In this document: positions 10,445-22,621 of the stretch, piece after piece
Layout of the letters: the number at the start of each line of letters is the position of its first letter
Position numbering within the stretch: position 1 is the first letter of the stretch
Source of the DNA: Dugong dugon
Lineage: Eukaryota > Chordata > Mammalia > Sirenia > Dugongidae
Reading direction: 5' to 3'
DNA length: 64,000 nt
Assembly (NCBI GenBank): GCA_030035585.1
Contig: CM057481.1
Location: 56,739,128 to 56,803,127, forward strand
Notes under the pieces: generated by a model
Told to the model about the DNA's origin: nothing
The model's database searches: none
What the model saw: only the letters and a program-made list of their open reading frames with translations
Position numbers and translations under genes: made by a program

Positions 10445-10650
10445 GGAGTCCCTGGGTGGCACAAGGGTTAAAGTGCTTGGTTGCTAACCGAAAGGTTGGA
10501 GGTTCAAAAACATACAAAGGAGCCTCAAAAGACAGGTCTGGCGATCAACTTCTGCAAAATCGGCCATTGAAAACTCTATGGAGCATGGTTTTACTCTGAC
10601 ACACATTGGATTGCCATGAGTCAGAATCGACTCAGTGACGGCTGGTACTA
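10445..10650 (+). mobile_element. AfroSINE, long form
   Basis: From 'ggagtccctgggtggcac' to 'gtcagaatcgactcagtgac'. The region after the B box is rearranged ('aaaacatacaaaggagcctc') relative to other copies. Confidence 0.88.
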
Positions 10651-10910
10651 GAGCAATTTCACATAAGTGAATAGTCAGTATTTGCTCATTTACTCAAACC
10701 TAATATTTATTCAACACCTGCTTTGTTAACAAATGAGAGCTTCCATGTTCCCACTGTATTTTGGAACTAATCAATAGGTCTGTCTTCGTTATAGAAGAAA
10801 AGATACCCTAATAAATACGTACAGAGCATTTGGGATTAGTTTCTTGAGGAAAAAGAAAATTAATTTTCATTCTTACAGAGGATAGAATCAACTTTCAGTG
10901 TGATTCTCTT

Positions 10911-10952
10911 ACACACACACACTTACACATCACACACACACACACACACACA
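10911..10952. repeat. (CA)n microsatellite
   Basis: Two CA runs separated by a short 'cttacacatc' interruption. Confidence 0.95.
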
Positions 10953-10959
10953 CTGAGCT

Positions 10960-12540
10960 TATCATATCAAATGTGAAAAGCATGTTAGTACACCTTCCAG
11001 TCATAGTTTCCAAAATACAGATTCTAATAATTTTTTAATCCTCCAGCCCATCAAGCCTGAGATTTGCTTTTGTGTAGGATTTAGGACGATATGAGATTTG
11101 CTGTCATGTACCTTGTGGAGGTGATCTATTTCATCATCATATCCCTCCTTTCATCCCATCTGAATTATTATAACTGTTACTGTTGACCCAGTCATTGGAT
11201 TCTTATTCAGAGAAAGGTTACAGAGAATGCAGCGTACAGGGCACTTTTTTGCTGTCCAGCTCCTCCCTGAGGCCCAGGACTGTAAATGTCCTGTTGACAT
11301 CCTGGAGGGAAGCAGCTTAATGTCAGTGTTTGGATAAGACGTTTGAGTTTATTGTTCAGGGTTACAGATTAGGGGAAATTACATTAAATTGTGTTGAAAG
11401 GTAATATCTTTTTTAGCATATTTGCTTTGCATTACGGAAGCCCAAGGTTAGCTCGTTATCCCTCATTGTGGTTATCTCTGAAGCACATGGCATTATAGTA
11501 CACATCTGTGCATTCATTTTCCCTGGCATGTTAACTACAGTCACTATTGTTTGGTATGCATGGATTCCCATTCTCAGAGCAAAATGAGAATTACAGAACT
11601 GACTCTGATCCAAACAGAATGTGCTTAGCAGCAAATATGGTATCTTAGTCTCTTATATTACCAAAGTGGATTAGAAATTACCACACAAGAAATGAAAGAA
11701 TGGACAGCCCCTAAATTCAAAGTGATGCATGACCAAGAAGTTATGCTTCAAGTGGATTGCACAAGCTGTAGAAGAATCAAATGACCTCGTCTCTGGTGGT
11801 TGAGGGCTGCTAATGAATAATAATAAGGGATAAACGGGATCCTATAGAGTCCTCCAAATCATAACAGTTCAGATCAAAAAGTCTTCATCATATCAAAAAC
11901 ATAGTACGTTCTCAAAATGGAAACTTGACCAAGCTATTAATATGCATCTCACTAGAGACAACACCTCTGAAACATAGTAAGTTGCTGGAGTGTTCCAATG
12001 CATGATAATGCATACCTTCTGGTTCATTATTTCCTAGTGTTATGACATTGCCGTCCAATCCTGGGGCATAATGAGGAGCTCAAGATCTTATATTATCACT
12101 TAATGAAGTCCAATTAAGAATCACTCACCTTTGATCTGCTTCACATACTAGATGGACAAGGAGTGGTCCTGGGAAAACTTTGGGCAAAAGTAGCTGTCAG
12201 TGGTATTTTTTGGAAGAGTTAAAGCCCTCCTAAATCACCATTCCCCCTGAAGCAATGGGACCAGCGATGATAGTGATTCATGAAAAAACTACACACACAT
12301 ACACTCAGGTCAAATATATTGAACACTGTGAGGATTTTATGATGTGACAATTATTTGGGAGGGAGGTTGCACCAACTGATAATAGAGCGACATGATTTTG
12401 ATGATTTACTGCTTCAACATTTTACCTATGAACCTCCTGAATCTAGACACAAATTACATTTCTTTTTATTTTCAATTAAATCCAACCCATATTTATCACC
12501 ACAAGATGCACAAAATTTAAACAACATCGGTAAAACACGA
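10960..12540. other. Unassigned non-coding DNA, 1.6 kb
   Basis: One of the longest stretches without a recognised repeat in this part of the window. Open frames are short (73 codons at most) and without motifs. No convincing splice-flanked exon or RNA gene. Confidence 0.45.
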
Positions 12541-12546
12541 CATTAA

Positions 12547-12750
12547 CCAAACCCAAACTCCACTGCTGCTGAGTCAATTCCGACTCATAGTGACCCTACA
12601 GGACAGAGTAGAACTGCCCCACAGGGTCTCCTAGGCTGAAGTCTTTACGAAAGCTGACTGCCACAACTTCCCCCCTAGGAGCAACTGGTGAGTTCAAAGC
12701 ATTGACCTTTTGGTTAGCAGCAGAGCGCTTAACCACTGTACCACCAGGGC
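12547..12750 (-). mobile_element. AfroSINE, full-length form, antisense
   Basis: From 'tgctgagtcaattccgactc' to 'ctgtaccaccagggc'. The middle module 'acgaaagctgactgccacaa' is intact, so it serves as an in-window reference for the 45 bp missing from short copies. Confidence 0.9.
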
Positions 12751-12951
12751 ACTTTAACGGGCAATTTAAAGGGATGCAAGATGTTGTTCCAATTAATTTG
12801 AAAATTTCAAGATATTGAAAAATTAAGTTGTAACAAAAGTACAAGTGGAAGCAAGAATCTGGCACTAATAATTCCTAATTCTCATTTCTGATACTTGAAT
12901 ACATTAACTTGTCAAAGTAGTTTTGAGAAAAACACTACTGTATTCTACGTG

Positions 12952-13165
12952 TAGGTCCCTAGGTGGTGCAAACAGTTTGTACTCAACTACTAACCTAAAG
13001 ACTGGTGGTTCGAACTCAGTGGCACTGCAGAAGAAAGGCCCAGTAAATCTGTTTCCATAAAGATTACAGCCAAGAAAACCCTATGGAGCAATTTTACTCG
13101 GTAACACATGGGGCCGCCATGAGTCAGCATTGACTCAATGGCAACAGGTTTTGTTTTGTATTGGT
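12952..13165 (+). mobile_element. AfroSINE, long form
   Basis: From 'taggtccctaggtggtgc' to 'tcagcattgactcaatggca' with a (gttttt) tail. The B-box-like 'gtggttcgaactc' is kept. An LTR begins 4-5 bp beyond its tail. Confidence 0.88.
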
Positions 13166-13168
13166 ATT

Positions 13169-13589
13169 TGTTATGGATTGAATTATGTCCCCCAAAAATA
13201 CATGTTGTAAATCCTAACCCCTATACCTGTGGTTATAATCCCACTTGGGAATGGGCTTCCCTTGTTACGTCAAGAGACTGTATCAGCGTAAGGTGCGTTT
13301 TAAGCCAATCACCTTTGAATATAAAAAGAGCAAACTAAGCGTAGAGAAGCAAGCAGAGATGGGGGAAGACAGATGCCATGTCACATGAAGATCACCCAGG
13401 AGCCAAGGAACAGAAGCTGAAAAGAGACAAAAACCTTCCCTCAGAATGGAAAGAGACAGAGAGCCTTCCTCTAGAGCTGGCCCCTTGAATTCAGACTTCT
13501 AGCTTCCTAAACTGTGAGAAAATAAATGTGTTTGTTAAAGCTACCCGCTTGTGGTATTTCTGTTATAGTACTGCTCGATAACTAAGACA
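13169..13589 (+). mobile_element. MaLR/MLT1-like solo LTR
   Basis: A 421-bp element starting TG ('tgttatggattgaattatgt') and ending CA ('cgataactaagaca'). It contains 'gtgagaaaataaatgtgttt', the LTR poly(A) signal region. The flanking 5-mers gtatt (13164-13168) and gtgtt (13590-13594) are a plausible diverged target-site duplication. No internal region or second LTR is attached. Confidence 0.8.
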
Positions 13590-14182
13590 GTGTTATTTGT
13601 AGCATTTAAAACTTAAATATCACAACCTAAGAAGCTAAAGACACCATGCATAGCACGCTATATCTTATTCATTTGTATCTTCTCACTAAGCACAGTAACT
13701 GGTACAATATAGGTATTTTTACAAAGCTTGCTGAATAAAGAAATGAATAGTACACTTTTCCAACTGAGAAAGCGACATTGAGTATTCACTAAGGGTTAGA
13801 CAGCTTATCAGTAAAGAATCTTTGAACGCACTTTGTCAGCCCTGTTCTGCTTCTTTCATAGAAGATTTCTCTCTGTTTTTACAGATGAAGGAGTTACTAC
13901 CTCCACTTTTCTCCTACTAAGAGAAGACCCATCTTAGATGTCTCCCAAATGTCTCCATCATTCCCAGTAGTCTCCTTTAGGAGTCTGGTATTCTGGGAAT
14001 TACCTCGGTCAATAGTTTACAACCAATTTATATATGAAACATATTTTGTTACCCAGAATATTTCCAAAGGAGCACATCTGAAGGGACGTAAGCAAAAGAT
14101 AAACTCAAACAATACTAAAAAAGTAGTAATTCCCGTATAAGCAACGTTTCTTTGTAACAGCCTCTTACAACAGTAAACACAT
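13590..14182. other. Unassigned non-coding DNA
   Basis: No recognised element. A 63-codon open frame at 13949-14140 shows no motif. Confidence 0.4.
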
Positions 14183-14328
14183 CATTGTTGTTATTGTTAT
14201 TGTTGTTAGGTGTTATGAGGCGGGAGAAGACCTCCAGGTCTTTCCCTCACGAAGTGGCTGGGTAGGTTCAAACCACCAACCTTTCGATTAGCAGCCACAC
14301 ACTTAACCATCGCGCCACCATGGCTCCT
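14183..14328 (-). mobile_element. AfroSINE, antisense, internally deleted
   Basis: Begins with an inverted (ttg)n tail at 14185-14209, then 'taggtgttatgaggcggga', and ends 'cgccaccatggctcc'. About 60 bp of the 3' half are missing at the 'tgagg' junction. Confidence 0.8.
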
Positions 14329-14684
14329 TAACATGTCGTTCGTCATCCTTTATTCATTTCACTGACAGTTGCTGAGTACATCCAACATCAGCCATTACTT
14401 TAGCACTACAGTCATGTGAATAAAAAAAGCTTGCTGTCTTGACTTACACAATCACAAAGGAAGTTCCGCGCATATTCTCACCAATGCACCATCTTTCTCT
14501 AGAGTGATGTACAGTGAAACCTGTGAGAGCCACAACTTGACAGGACTGTCTTTTGTTTTTCTGGGTCTAGCAAGCTTTCCACCTTTGACAAGGTACAGTC
14601 TTAACACTTTCTACTGCTCCTTTTAGTGGAAAGTATTTGAGTTTTCCTTCTCTTACAGGTTTCCCGCTTTCACAGGTTTTACTA

Positions 14685-15476
14685 TATATTATTTATCTAT
14701 TACTGTATAACAAATTAGGTCTCTGAGTAGCACAAACAGTTTGCACCCAACTAGTAACCTAAAGGTTGGTGGTTCGAATCCACCCAGTGGTGCTGCAGAA
14801 GAAAGCCCTGAAGATCTGCTTCCATAAAGACTACTGACAAGAAAATCCTTTGGAGCTCAGTTCTACTTGGTAACACATGGGGTTGCCATTAGTGGGAACT
14901 GACTCGACGGCAACAGGCGTGGGTTTGAGTGTGAGGTTTTTTTTTTTTTTTTTTGGTATAACATGTTATTCAATAATTTAGCAACTTAAAACAACACACG
15001 GTATCAGTGGGTCAGGAATCTGGGTGTGGCTTAGCTGAGTCCTCTGCTTCAGGGTCTCTCACAAGGCTGCAATCAAGGCATTGCCCAGGGCTGCAGTCTC
15101 AGCGAGGGAAAGCTGTGTCCACGCTCACTCATGTGGCTGTTGGCAGCATTCGGTTCCTTGCCGGTTGATGGACCAAGAGCCTCAGCTCCTCACTAGCTGT
15201 TGGCCAGAGGCTGCCCACCGTTCCTTATCACATGTGCCTCTCCAACATGGCAGCTTGCAAGTTGGGAAGGCAAGACAGAGAGTGCCAGGGAGATGAAGTT
15301 ACAGCCTTTTAAAACCTAACTTGGAAGTGACATTCCATCACTTCTGGAGCATTCTATTTTTTAAGAAGAAAAGTTACTGGGCCCAGCACACACACGAGCG
15401 GAGGGGATTACACAAGGACATGAAAACCGGGAGGTAGGAATCATTAGGGAGCCACTCTAGAGGGCTGCCTACCAAA
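14685..15476 (-). mobile_element. Old LTR (MaLR/MLT1-like), antisense, split by a SINE
   Basis: Left piece 'ctattactgtataacaaatt' continues after the SINE with 'caacttaaaacaacacacgg', 'gtgggtcaggaatctgggtg', 'ctcacaaggctgcaatcaag', 'acatggcagcttgcaagttg', 'ggaagtgacattccatcact', 'gagggctgcctacc'. This order is that of a common mammal-wide reversed LTR. The exact family is uncertain. An apparent open frame at 15081-15296 is LTR sequence. Confidence 0.65.
14718..14955 (+). mobile_element. AfroSINE, long form, in an LTR
   Basis: Starts 'ggtctctgagtagcacaaac' and ends with the shared tail plus a T-run. Target-site duplication gtataacaaatta (14705-14717) and gtataacatgtta (14956-14968), 11 of 13 identical. 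The B-box-like 'ggttcgaatccac' is perfect. Confidence 0.9.
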
Positions 15477-15479
15477 AAG

Positions 15480-17140
15480 GCTGCAGGGACCAGGCAAGTA
15501 ATGTAAATGACTGAAGCATGTCATATGCTAACAGACATAAGTAGTGGCAGGGACTGTGGCAAACTAGAGGGCATGTGTCTCTTCTACTAGGGGCAGCCAC
15601 AACTCGGCTCCTACTGATTTCTGCCATGCAGGAATGAGGGCTTATGTTTGTCAACCTATTGATTTTTCAAGATAAACTTTTCAAGAAAATCCCAGTTTGT
15701 GTGTTAAGTCATCTAAATTTATGTTGAGACGATATGAGCGAGCCAAATAAAACGTGTCTGCAAGCGTGACTCTGTCCTTGTTCAGTACCCTTCATCTTCT
15801 ATTCACTGCAAATCATACCAGCGTCTCTGCCATTTCAGCTTGCAATCCACCCAGTTCAACACAAGTCTGACAGTTATAATTAAACTATTATATATAAATA
15901 TATACCCTCAGTTATAGGCAGGACCGCATCGTATGCAAGTGTAAAAATTTGGTGCACGCTGGTTGACTTACAGTATTTAACCATGATTGATTTATTGGCA
16001 TTCACACAAACGCACAAATGAATAAACTGAGTCAAGCAGATGAAAGACAGGCAGGGAGACTGTCCTCCCAAGTTTCAAGAGAGTACTTTCAAGTAAACTT
16101 GCTTTACATGACTTCAAACCCAATTCACGAGAAGCTAGTTCCTATTTCACAGATGAATATCATTCAACTCACTTATTTGATAACGAATAAAGGGAAAATT
16201 CTAGCATTGTGGGGGTATATCAAGAGGCAGATTAGCTGATGTTACTTTGGAAACTTTACAGTGGAAACATTTTCAGTGTTCTCCAGGGGTAGGTTGCAAT
16301 AAGACATCCTTGAATAAAGCACTAGATAAGTGCTTGTTATTACATTATTATTTAATAATTCAGCAATTCACAGCCTGCGAAAAAAAAAACAAAACCCTCA
16401 GTTCAATTTTTACAATTCAGTTTCTCTAAAAATACAAGCCAAAGTGAACTGAGCAAAAAGGGAAGATGAAGTAAAAAAGCAAGAACAACATGGTACAAAC
16501 CGAAAAATCCTAACGAGATTTCCACTTTCCCTGTGTGATAATAAAGCACTCCAAATTCAGCTCTGAAAGTTAGTAATAGCGTGTTGTAACAGGACTAAAA
16601 ATATTTTCTCCCTAGAGAGGGGAAAATCAGAGACATATGCTGATCTGGAACCTGACCTTGAATTTTAAATTTTGAAAATACCAGAAGTGGTGTGTTTGTG
16701 CAGTGAAGGTAGGAAGTTATAAAATATAGTTTTCCTGGAGTAAGTTATGACTTAATGAAATGATGATGAGGTGAGTTTCAAAACATTAGTAAGTGCAGTC
16801 TTGAGTGGTTCAGCTATAAAAAGCTGCCCTTACTCACCAAATAAGTGCCTTCTGATTAACCCCCTTCCCCTCCCCTCAACTAACTCCCCCCATGCTGCTA
16901 ATGATAATGCTTAACCCCTCAGAGTTCACTGGCAGAGGGCATCTGCTACAAAATAGCCCAGGCATGGAAATTTGGGGCTTTCTTCCTTCATGTAGGGAAG
17001 CTCAGGGAGATGCTGTTCATACTCTTCAATCCACTGTCCATAGAGCAGCTTGAAGCACCTTCTTAAACTGTAAAATCTTACCACGTCGTCTCTTCTAGGG
17101 CTTCTCATTACACTCTAAGTTGGATCTAAAGTCCTTTCGT
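15480..17140. other. Unassigned non-coding DNA, 1.7 kb
   Basis: AT-rich, A-run at 16380-16390, otherwise nothing recognised. Short frames (60-73 codons) have no motif. Confidence 0.4.
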
Positions 17141-17149
17141 GGATAACAA

Positions 17150-17642
17150 AACCCTATGCTATATTGCCCCTGCCCCCCTCTCCATGATAATCTCATGATT
17201 CCATCTTATCTTCCCTAGAGTCCCGCCAACTGGCATTCTTGTGCATACCAAGCTCTTTCTACGACAAGGCATGTGTATCTGCTGATCCTTTTGCCTGGAA
17301 TGCTTTTCCCTATCTGGTCTTCCAGCCACTTCCTTATCCCTTAGGTATCAGCTTTATAGATGCCTCCCCCTGGAAGCCAGCCCTGAACATTCTCTTTGAC
17401 GTAATCCTCATGCCCCCTCCTGATTACTAATTTTCACCTCAACCCCTTGCTTGCTCTTCCCTTACTTACTGTATTATTTGTCTGATGGCTTTTTGTCTGC
17501 TCCTTCCACTAGAATATTAGCTAAATGAGAAAGGGACTAGGCCTACCTTGTCCACTACTGTACCCATCATGTAAGCAGAGTGTCAAGCACAGAAGAAGCA
17601 ACTGATACATATGCGTTGTATGAATGAATGAATAAATGACAG
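17150..17642 (+). mobile_element. L2 LINE 3' end, long copy
   Basis: A long L2 run: 'tttgcctggaatgcttttcc', 'cttccactagaatattagct', 'agggactaggcctaccttg', 'ctgtacccatcatgtaagca' and the terminal 'tatgaatgaatgaataaatg'. The 63-codon frame at 17239-17430 lies wholly within it. Confidence 0.8.
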
Positions 17643-17689
17643 ATTGAAAAGCCATTCTGGTTAGGTCACTGTGCAACATAACACAGTAA

Positions 17690-17885
17690 TAGCTATCATG
17701 TACCAGACACGGTGCTTTGCAGAGGTATCTTTTAAAATTTTTAACAATCCCTTGAAGTAGGTACTATTATCACCATCATATTACAGAAAGAGAAACTGAA
17801 GCCCAAAGGTGTTAAGTCATTTGCCCAATGCCCAGATAGTAAAAGAAGTGGGAACAGCATTTGAACCTAGTCGTATCTTAGTCAA
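17690..17885 (-). mobile_element. MIR SINE, antisense
   Basis: 'cttgaagtaggtactattat', 'agaaactgaagcccaaaggt', 'gcatttgaacctag' give the reversed MIR core and tRNA-like part. Confidence 0.75.
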
Positions 17886-17889
17886 GAAT

Positions 17890-19180
17890 TCTACCTTATA
17901 ACTATTATACACATCATTGATGTTAAATCTCTTGTTGAAACTCAGGATTTTCTAATTATTTGGATTGGGACCTACATTTTAGATAACTGCCTAACACCAC
18001 ATTTAAACTTGTACCCCAGATGACAATGTACCTAATCACAAATTGGCTATAAAAGGAGGTCACTCTTATTATATTTTTGATTACTTCATCTAGAAGTCTC
18101 AAGATGGCAAGTTTCTCTCTTCAAAAGAGCAAATTGAGAGTAAAGGAGCTGAAAGAGCACAGAACCCCAGGATTTCTTTAGTTAGTGAGGTTTTCCCGTT
18201 AGCCACTTGCTCTGTAGCTACATCTAAGGAAGTCAGATGTGAATAGCAGTGTTCTAAAGGCACTGGATCTAAATTTTTCTGAGCATTACTGTTGATTTAC
18301 AATTAAATATCCCAGAGCAGTTCACAGGCCAGTTCCTCAGCGTCTAGTTGGCAGAAGTACACGTGCAACTAAGGAATTCACTGCATCCTACTTCGATGAA
18401 ATATGTTACTATTTCTGCCTAATTAGAATTATTCTTTTTCCCTTTTAATTGCATCCCTATGCATTATCTGTCCCCTCTCATATACTATATATAAGGAACC
18501 ATCTGAGTTACTGTAATGTGTACAGTTTGAGTAAGATGTATGAAGACATCAGCAAAAATACCAGTTCTTGATGATCGCCAGTTCATAAAACATCTGAATT
18601 CAAATGCCACCAAGAATCCAGATGAGCAGTTTCGGAATCATAAACAACAAAATCAATTTCCCCCCACACTCCTCCCAGATCTGGCAAACAATCTACTCCC
18701 AGGTTGAGCTTTTGTGCTGAGTCTCACCCCAGAGTGTAACTTTACAACAGAGTTATAAGCCCCTAAATTGCTGATGCAGCCTTGATTATAGCTATGCTGG
18801 TGACATTGTTGTAATGAACTCTGTGCTATTTTATGTGGCCTGGGTGCCCCAGAAGGAGCATCGTTTCAATGTACAAACACATTGCTCAGGGTTCAGTAGT
18901 ATATTTTTGGAATGGAATATTGGTGAATGTGTGTAGCTTTTAATGCAAGTGTAAATTATGTAAATGCTAATGAACATGATACCAAATGGTAATAACCTTC
19001 CTACCATAGACAGCACTTGAAACAATATAAATCCTCCAATTTAAAAAATTTATCAACAGTTGAAAGGGGGCCAAAATGATCTGTAAACTGCATTTACGTT
19101 TGCATTATCTACTCTCTTGCCATGGGCAGCAACCATTTGACTTTAAAACCAAAATATGAGCCACCATTTTTCAGTTCCAT
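17890..19180. other. Unassigned non-coding DNA, 1.3 kb
   Basis: No recognised repeat, exon or RNA. A short minus-strand frame at 18831-19025 has no motif. Confidence 0.4.
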
Positions 19181-19186
19181 GTAAAC

Positions 19187-19367
19187 CAGGGCTTCTCAAA
19201 ATGGGATGTGCTCACAAATCACACACCTGTTAAAATCCTCATTTTGATTCTGCAGGTCTGGAGTGGAGCCCTGGATTGCGCATTTCTCATAAGCTGCTGG
19301 TCTATATTTTTGTTCACTTTGAATGGCATTTCTGCAAGTGATTTGGGGATCACTGTACTGTTTTTAC
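19187..19367 (+). mobile_element. MER5-type hAT DNA transposon (non-autonomous)
   Basis: 'cagggcttctcaaaatggga' at the left, 'gattctgcaggtctggagtg' and 'gaatggcatttctgcaagtg' inside, and a 'ggggatcactg' end. Layout and length (about 180 bp) fit MER5A. Confidence 0.8.
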
Positions 19368-19369
19368 AA

Positions 19370-20003
19370 CATTCATAAACCACTTTTCAAATATTTTGGG
19401 TGACAGATTCACACCCAAAAACGTTGTTTTCTTGCAAGCTGGAGTTATGATTTTGAAAAAAAAAAAAATCCTATAACCTTGTTATCTAAAGATTCTTTAA
19501 GCGATGGTTCTAGTGCTGTTTAAATAAAAAAAAGCAACAACAAAAAAACCTCCTAAAATCAGTGACTATGGAAATTAAGGGAGCTTCTAAAACACGATAG
19601 AGAAAACCAAACGATCAGTATGACTCAATGCACTGCTAATTTAGAAGGGTCCTGAAAAATGTCAGTTAATACCAAGAAAACAAAAAACAGCATTAAAGCA
19701 AACACTTCTAGATTTACTTTCCCCCCTTCTTTAAATCTGCTCTTACAGAAAAAATGTGTCTTGAATCCTACAAGTTTTTTCATTGTTTGAGGTCTTCAAG
19801 AACATATTCTTCACATAAATATGTCGACCTTCATATATTTAAAAATTTAGCTAAAGAAAAAAGAAAGCACCTCACGATATAATCTTTCCCTGACTCTTTT
19901 TATTTACTTTTGTTTGATGATGTAAAACAACTATGCTTTTTTTGCAAGAGTATATTTCATTATTTTTATGGAAAGACTTAGGGATTGTTAAGGAAAAATG
20001 GGG
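19370..20003. other. Unassigned AT-rich DNA
   Basis: Several A-runs (19457-19468, 19529-19536). No element recognised. Confidence 0.4.
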
Positions 20004-20018
20004 GTTTACTCAGGAGCT

Positions 20019-20148
20019 GGAGCCCTGGTGGCACCGTGGTTAAGAGCTTGGCTGCTGACCAAAATGTCGGCAGGTCAAATCCACCAGCTGCCCCTTGGAA
20101 ACCCTATGGGGTACTTCTACTCTGTCCTATAGGGTCGCTCTGAGTTGG
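20019..20148 (+). mobile_element. AfroSINE, short form, clipped 3' end
   Basis: Starts 'ggagccctggtggcaccg', lacks the middle module, and stops at 'gggtcgctctgagttg', about 25 bp short of the usual tail. Flanked by gtttactcaggagct (20004-20018) and gtttacacaagagct (20149-20163), a 15-bp duplication with two changes. The clipped end therefore seems to be original rather than a later deletion. Confidence 0.88.
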
Positions 20149-20163
20149 GTTTACACAAGAGCT

Positions 20164-20733
20164 ATCGTACCTGAGCTCAGTATGCAAAAGTATCACATAA
20201 GAGAGGTTAAGCCACATTCTGTAACTGCGGATTCCAATTTCTACTCTTCGAAATAAATTAATAAAATACAGAGCATTGTTATTAATCTTGGTGAATTTGC
20301 TTAAAATATGTACCTTTCTTCAATTGTACTGAGAGGTTAAAAAAAATCAACTGCCACAGAAACGTGAAGAGGTCACTTAAGCACCCCACAGGAATGAATA
20401 TACGTTTTATCATTTTTATTGGATGAATTACATCTCTGCCTTGTCAGAAAACACATATTTCTGGGAGTGAGTTGTCACTCAAAGTATTTGCAAAGTGGCT
20501 TTTGATATGACTTATGTGATTCACGACACTGACATTAAATCAAGTGAAATGTTAGTGATATAGCAACATGTATGCTAACTGGAATTAGAGACAGTTAACA
20601 TCTGTGGTAATTCAGATCATTTATATTTTATCTTGCATGGAAAAGATAATGATTGTTGGAGACAGGGGAATGCAGGGGTTTCAAGGAAAATATATAAGGA
20701 CATAAGAGGACTGGATTTAAATAGAAGGTTTCT
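20164..20733. other. Unassigned non-coding DNA
   Basis: No recognised element. Confidence 0.4.
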
Positions 20734-20747
20734 ATATATAGACTTTA

Positions 20748-20949
20748 AGTCCTTGGGTGACACAAATGGTTTGTGCTCGGCTGCCAACTGAAAGATTGCT
20801 GATTCAAATCTACCCAGTGGCACCATGGAAGAAAGGGTTAGCAATCTACTTTCAGAATATTACAGCCATTGAAAACCTTATAGAGTGAAATTCTACTCTG
20901 ACACTCATAGGGTCGCTATGAATTGGAATCAACTTGATGGCAATGGCTT
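20748..20949 (+). mobile_element. AfroSINE, long form
   Basis: From 'agtccttgggtgacacaaat' to 'ttggaatcaacttgatggca'. Target-site duplication atatatagacttta (20734-20747) and atatagagacttta (20950-20963), 13 of 14 identical. Confidence 0.92.
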
Positions 20950-20963
20950 ATATAGAGACTTTA

Positions 20964-21538
20964 GTGCGAAACAGCTGAAAGACAATTTAGAAATCAAGTC
21001 CAAGGAGTTGAAACTTTCTTTTTAGCTAAGCAAAACATTGTACCATATGTAAAACATATAAAATCAGATTTGCTGTGGCTGGGCTCCTTCTGCTCTCTCA
21101 GCCTCTCATACTTCCCCACCATGTTCCATATCCTACAACCCCTGCAGATGATAACCTGAAGCATATTTTCCCAACACCAGTCCTGGACAACCTCCACATT
21201 TTACCCTGAAACTATGAAATGATTTGTTAAACAGCCAAACATACTTGCTGTCAGAGCTTGAGCTAGAATTCTAGCTGGATTCACCTTATTCTTAGCTCAC
21301 AGTAGTGCTCTACCATGATACTATGTTGTCCTATTGATAGGCTAAGTAGATAGCACTGTTGAGATTTTTAACTAAAGCATTTTTTTAAAATGTACACACC
21401 AGGGCAATGGTTTCTTAGCTTTGTTCTGGTTCCTCAGTTCAGACTGCTACATGTTGATATGTCCCATCCCAGTCCACACTGTACTACAGTTTTTAATGAT
21501 GTATTATTTAAGAATTCGAAAGGACTTTCTTTTTGCTC
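20964..21538. other. Unassigned non-coding DNA
   Basis: No recognised element or exon. Confidence 0.4.
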
Positions 21539-21539
21539 T

Positions 21540-22550
21540 GTAACAGTTTTATTGACATATAATTCAAATACCAAAAAAAATCACCTTTAAACTGTACAAT
21601 TCAGGGGTTTTCAGTATATTTGCAGAGTTGTGCAACTATAGCCAGTATGTAACTTTAGAACATTTCATCATCCCAAAAAGACATGCCCCCACCTTTTTTT
21701 TTTTTTTTTAGTTTTCATTATTATTGCCTTTTATTATCAACATCTTTATAAATCTGATCTTTATTTATCTTTGGGGGTTGGCAAGAAAATGATAACATCA
21801 GCAAATTATGTGCTGCAACACTGTATGTAGTACATATTACTAATGACAAGCTGTACAAAAAAAAAAAAAAAGGACAGTCATAAGGGCAGTTCATCGTAAC
21901 TCAAATACATCATAATTCAGGGATACTTGTAAATGTAGTCATATAATATGTGGCCTTTTTGACTGGCTCCTTTCACCTAACATGACGTTTCCAAGGTTTA
22001 TCTATGCGGTAGCATGTATCAGTACTTCATTTCTTTTTGTTGCTGAATAATATTCCCTTGCATGCATATAACACATTTTATTTGTCCATTCATCAGCTGA
22101 TGGGCATTTGGGTTGTTCCCACTTTTTGTCTCTTGTGAATAATGCTGCTGTGAATGGTCATGCATGAGATTTTGAGTGGATATGTTTACAACTCTGCGGG
22201 GTATATACCTAGGATTGGAATCGCTAGGCTACAAGATAACTGTATTTTTAACATTTTGAGAAACCACCCAGCACTTTCCCAAAGTGTCTGCACCATTTTA
22301 CAATCTAACCAGCAGTGTATGAGCGTATGTGGTTTCCAGTTTCTCTACATTCTGGCCAACATTTGTTATTGTCTTTCTATTTTTGAATTTTAGCCATCTT
22401 AGTAGGTGTGAAATGGTATCTTGTGGTTTTGATTTGCATTTTCCTAACGACTAATGATGCTGCACATGTTTTCATGCATATATTGGCCATTTGTATATCT
22501 TCTCTGGAGAAATGTCTATTCAAATCTTTTGCTCATTTTACTTAATAGAC
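21540..22550 (-). mobile_element. L1M 3' end, antisense, with an inner retrocopy
   Basis: Reversed L1 3' UTR and ORF2 end: 'cagttttattgacatataat', 'aatatgtggcctttttgact', 'gctgaataatattcccttgc', 'gaataatgctgctgtgaatg', 'tgtgaaatggtatcttgtgg'. The piece between about 21693 and 21930 is not L1 and is described separately. Confidence 0.85.
21693..21930 (-). pseudogene. Possible processed retrocopy of an mRNA 3' end
   Basis: A T-run at 21694-21709 (poly(A) when reversed) is followed by about 220 bp unlike L1. Read on the minus strand, AATAAA-type signals (within 'ataaataaagatc' and 'gataataaaag') lie close to the A-tail, as in a mature mRNA 3' UTR. There is an inner A/T run of about 14 bp. I cannot name the parent gene. 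About 80 bp of the expected L1 sequence seem to be missing at the site and no clear target duplication is visible, so a deletion accompanied the insertion or the reading is wrong. Confidence 0.45.
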
Positions 22551-22552
22551 TT

Positions 22553-22621
22553 CTCTAGCTTACAGAGGCTGCTCACATTCCTTGGTTCATAGCCGAATTC
22601 CATCTTCAAAGTCATTAGTGG
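22553..22621 (-). mobile_element. LTR fragment (MaLR-like, antisense), left half of the L1 target
   Basis: 'gaggctgctcacattccttg', 'gttcatagccgaattcc' and 'atcttcaaagtcattagtgg' match the interior of a reversed MaLR LTR. The continuation ('ggcccttcaagtctttttca') lies at 31,684, after the 9-kb L1, so this is the left half of the L1 target site. Confidence 0.65.
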
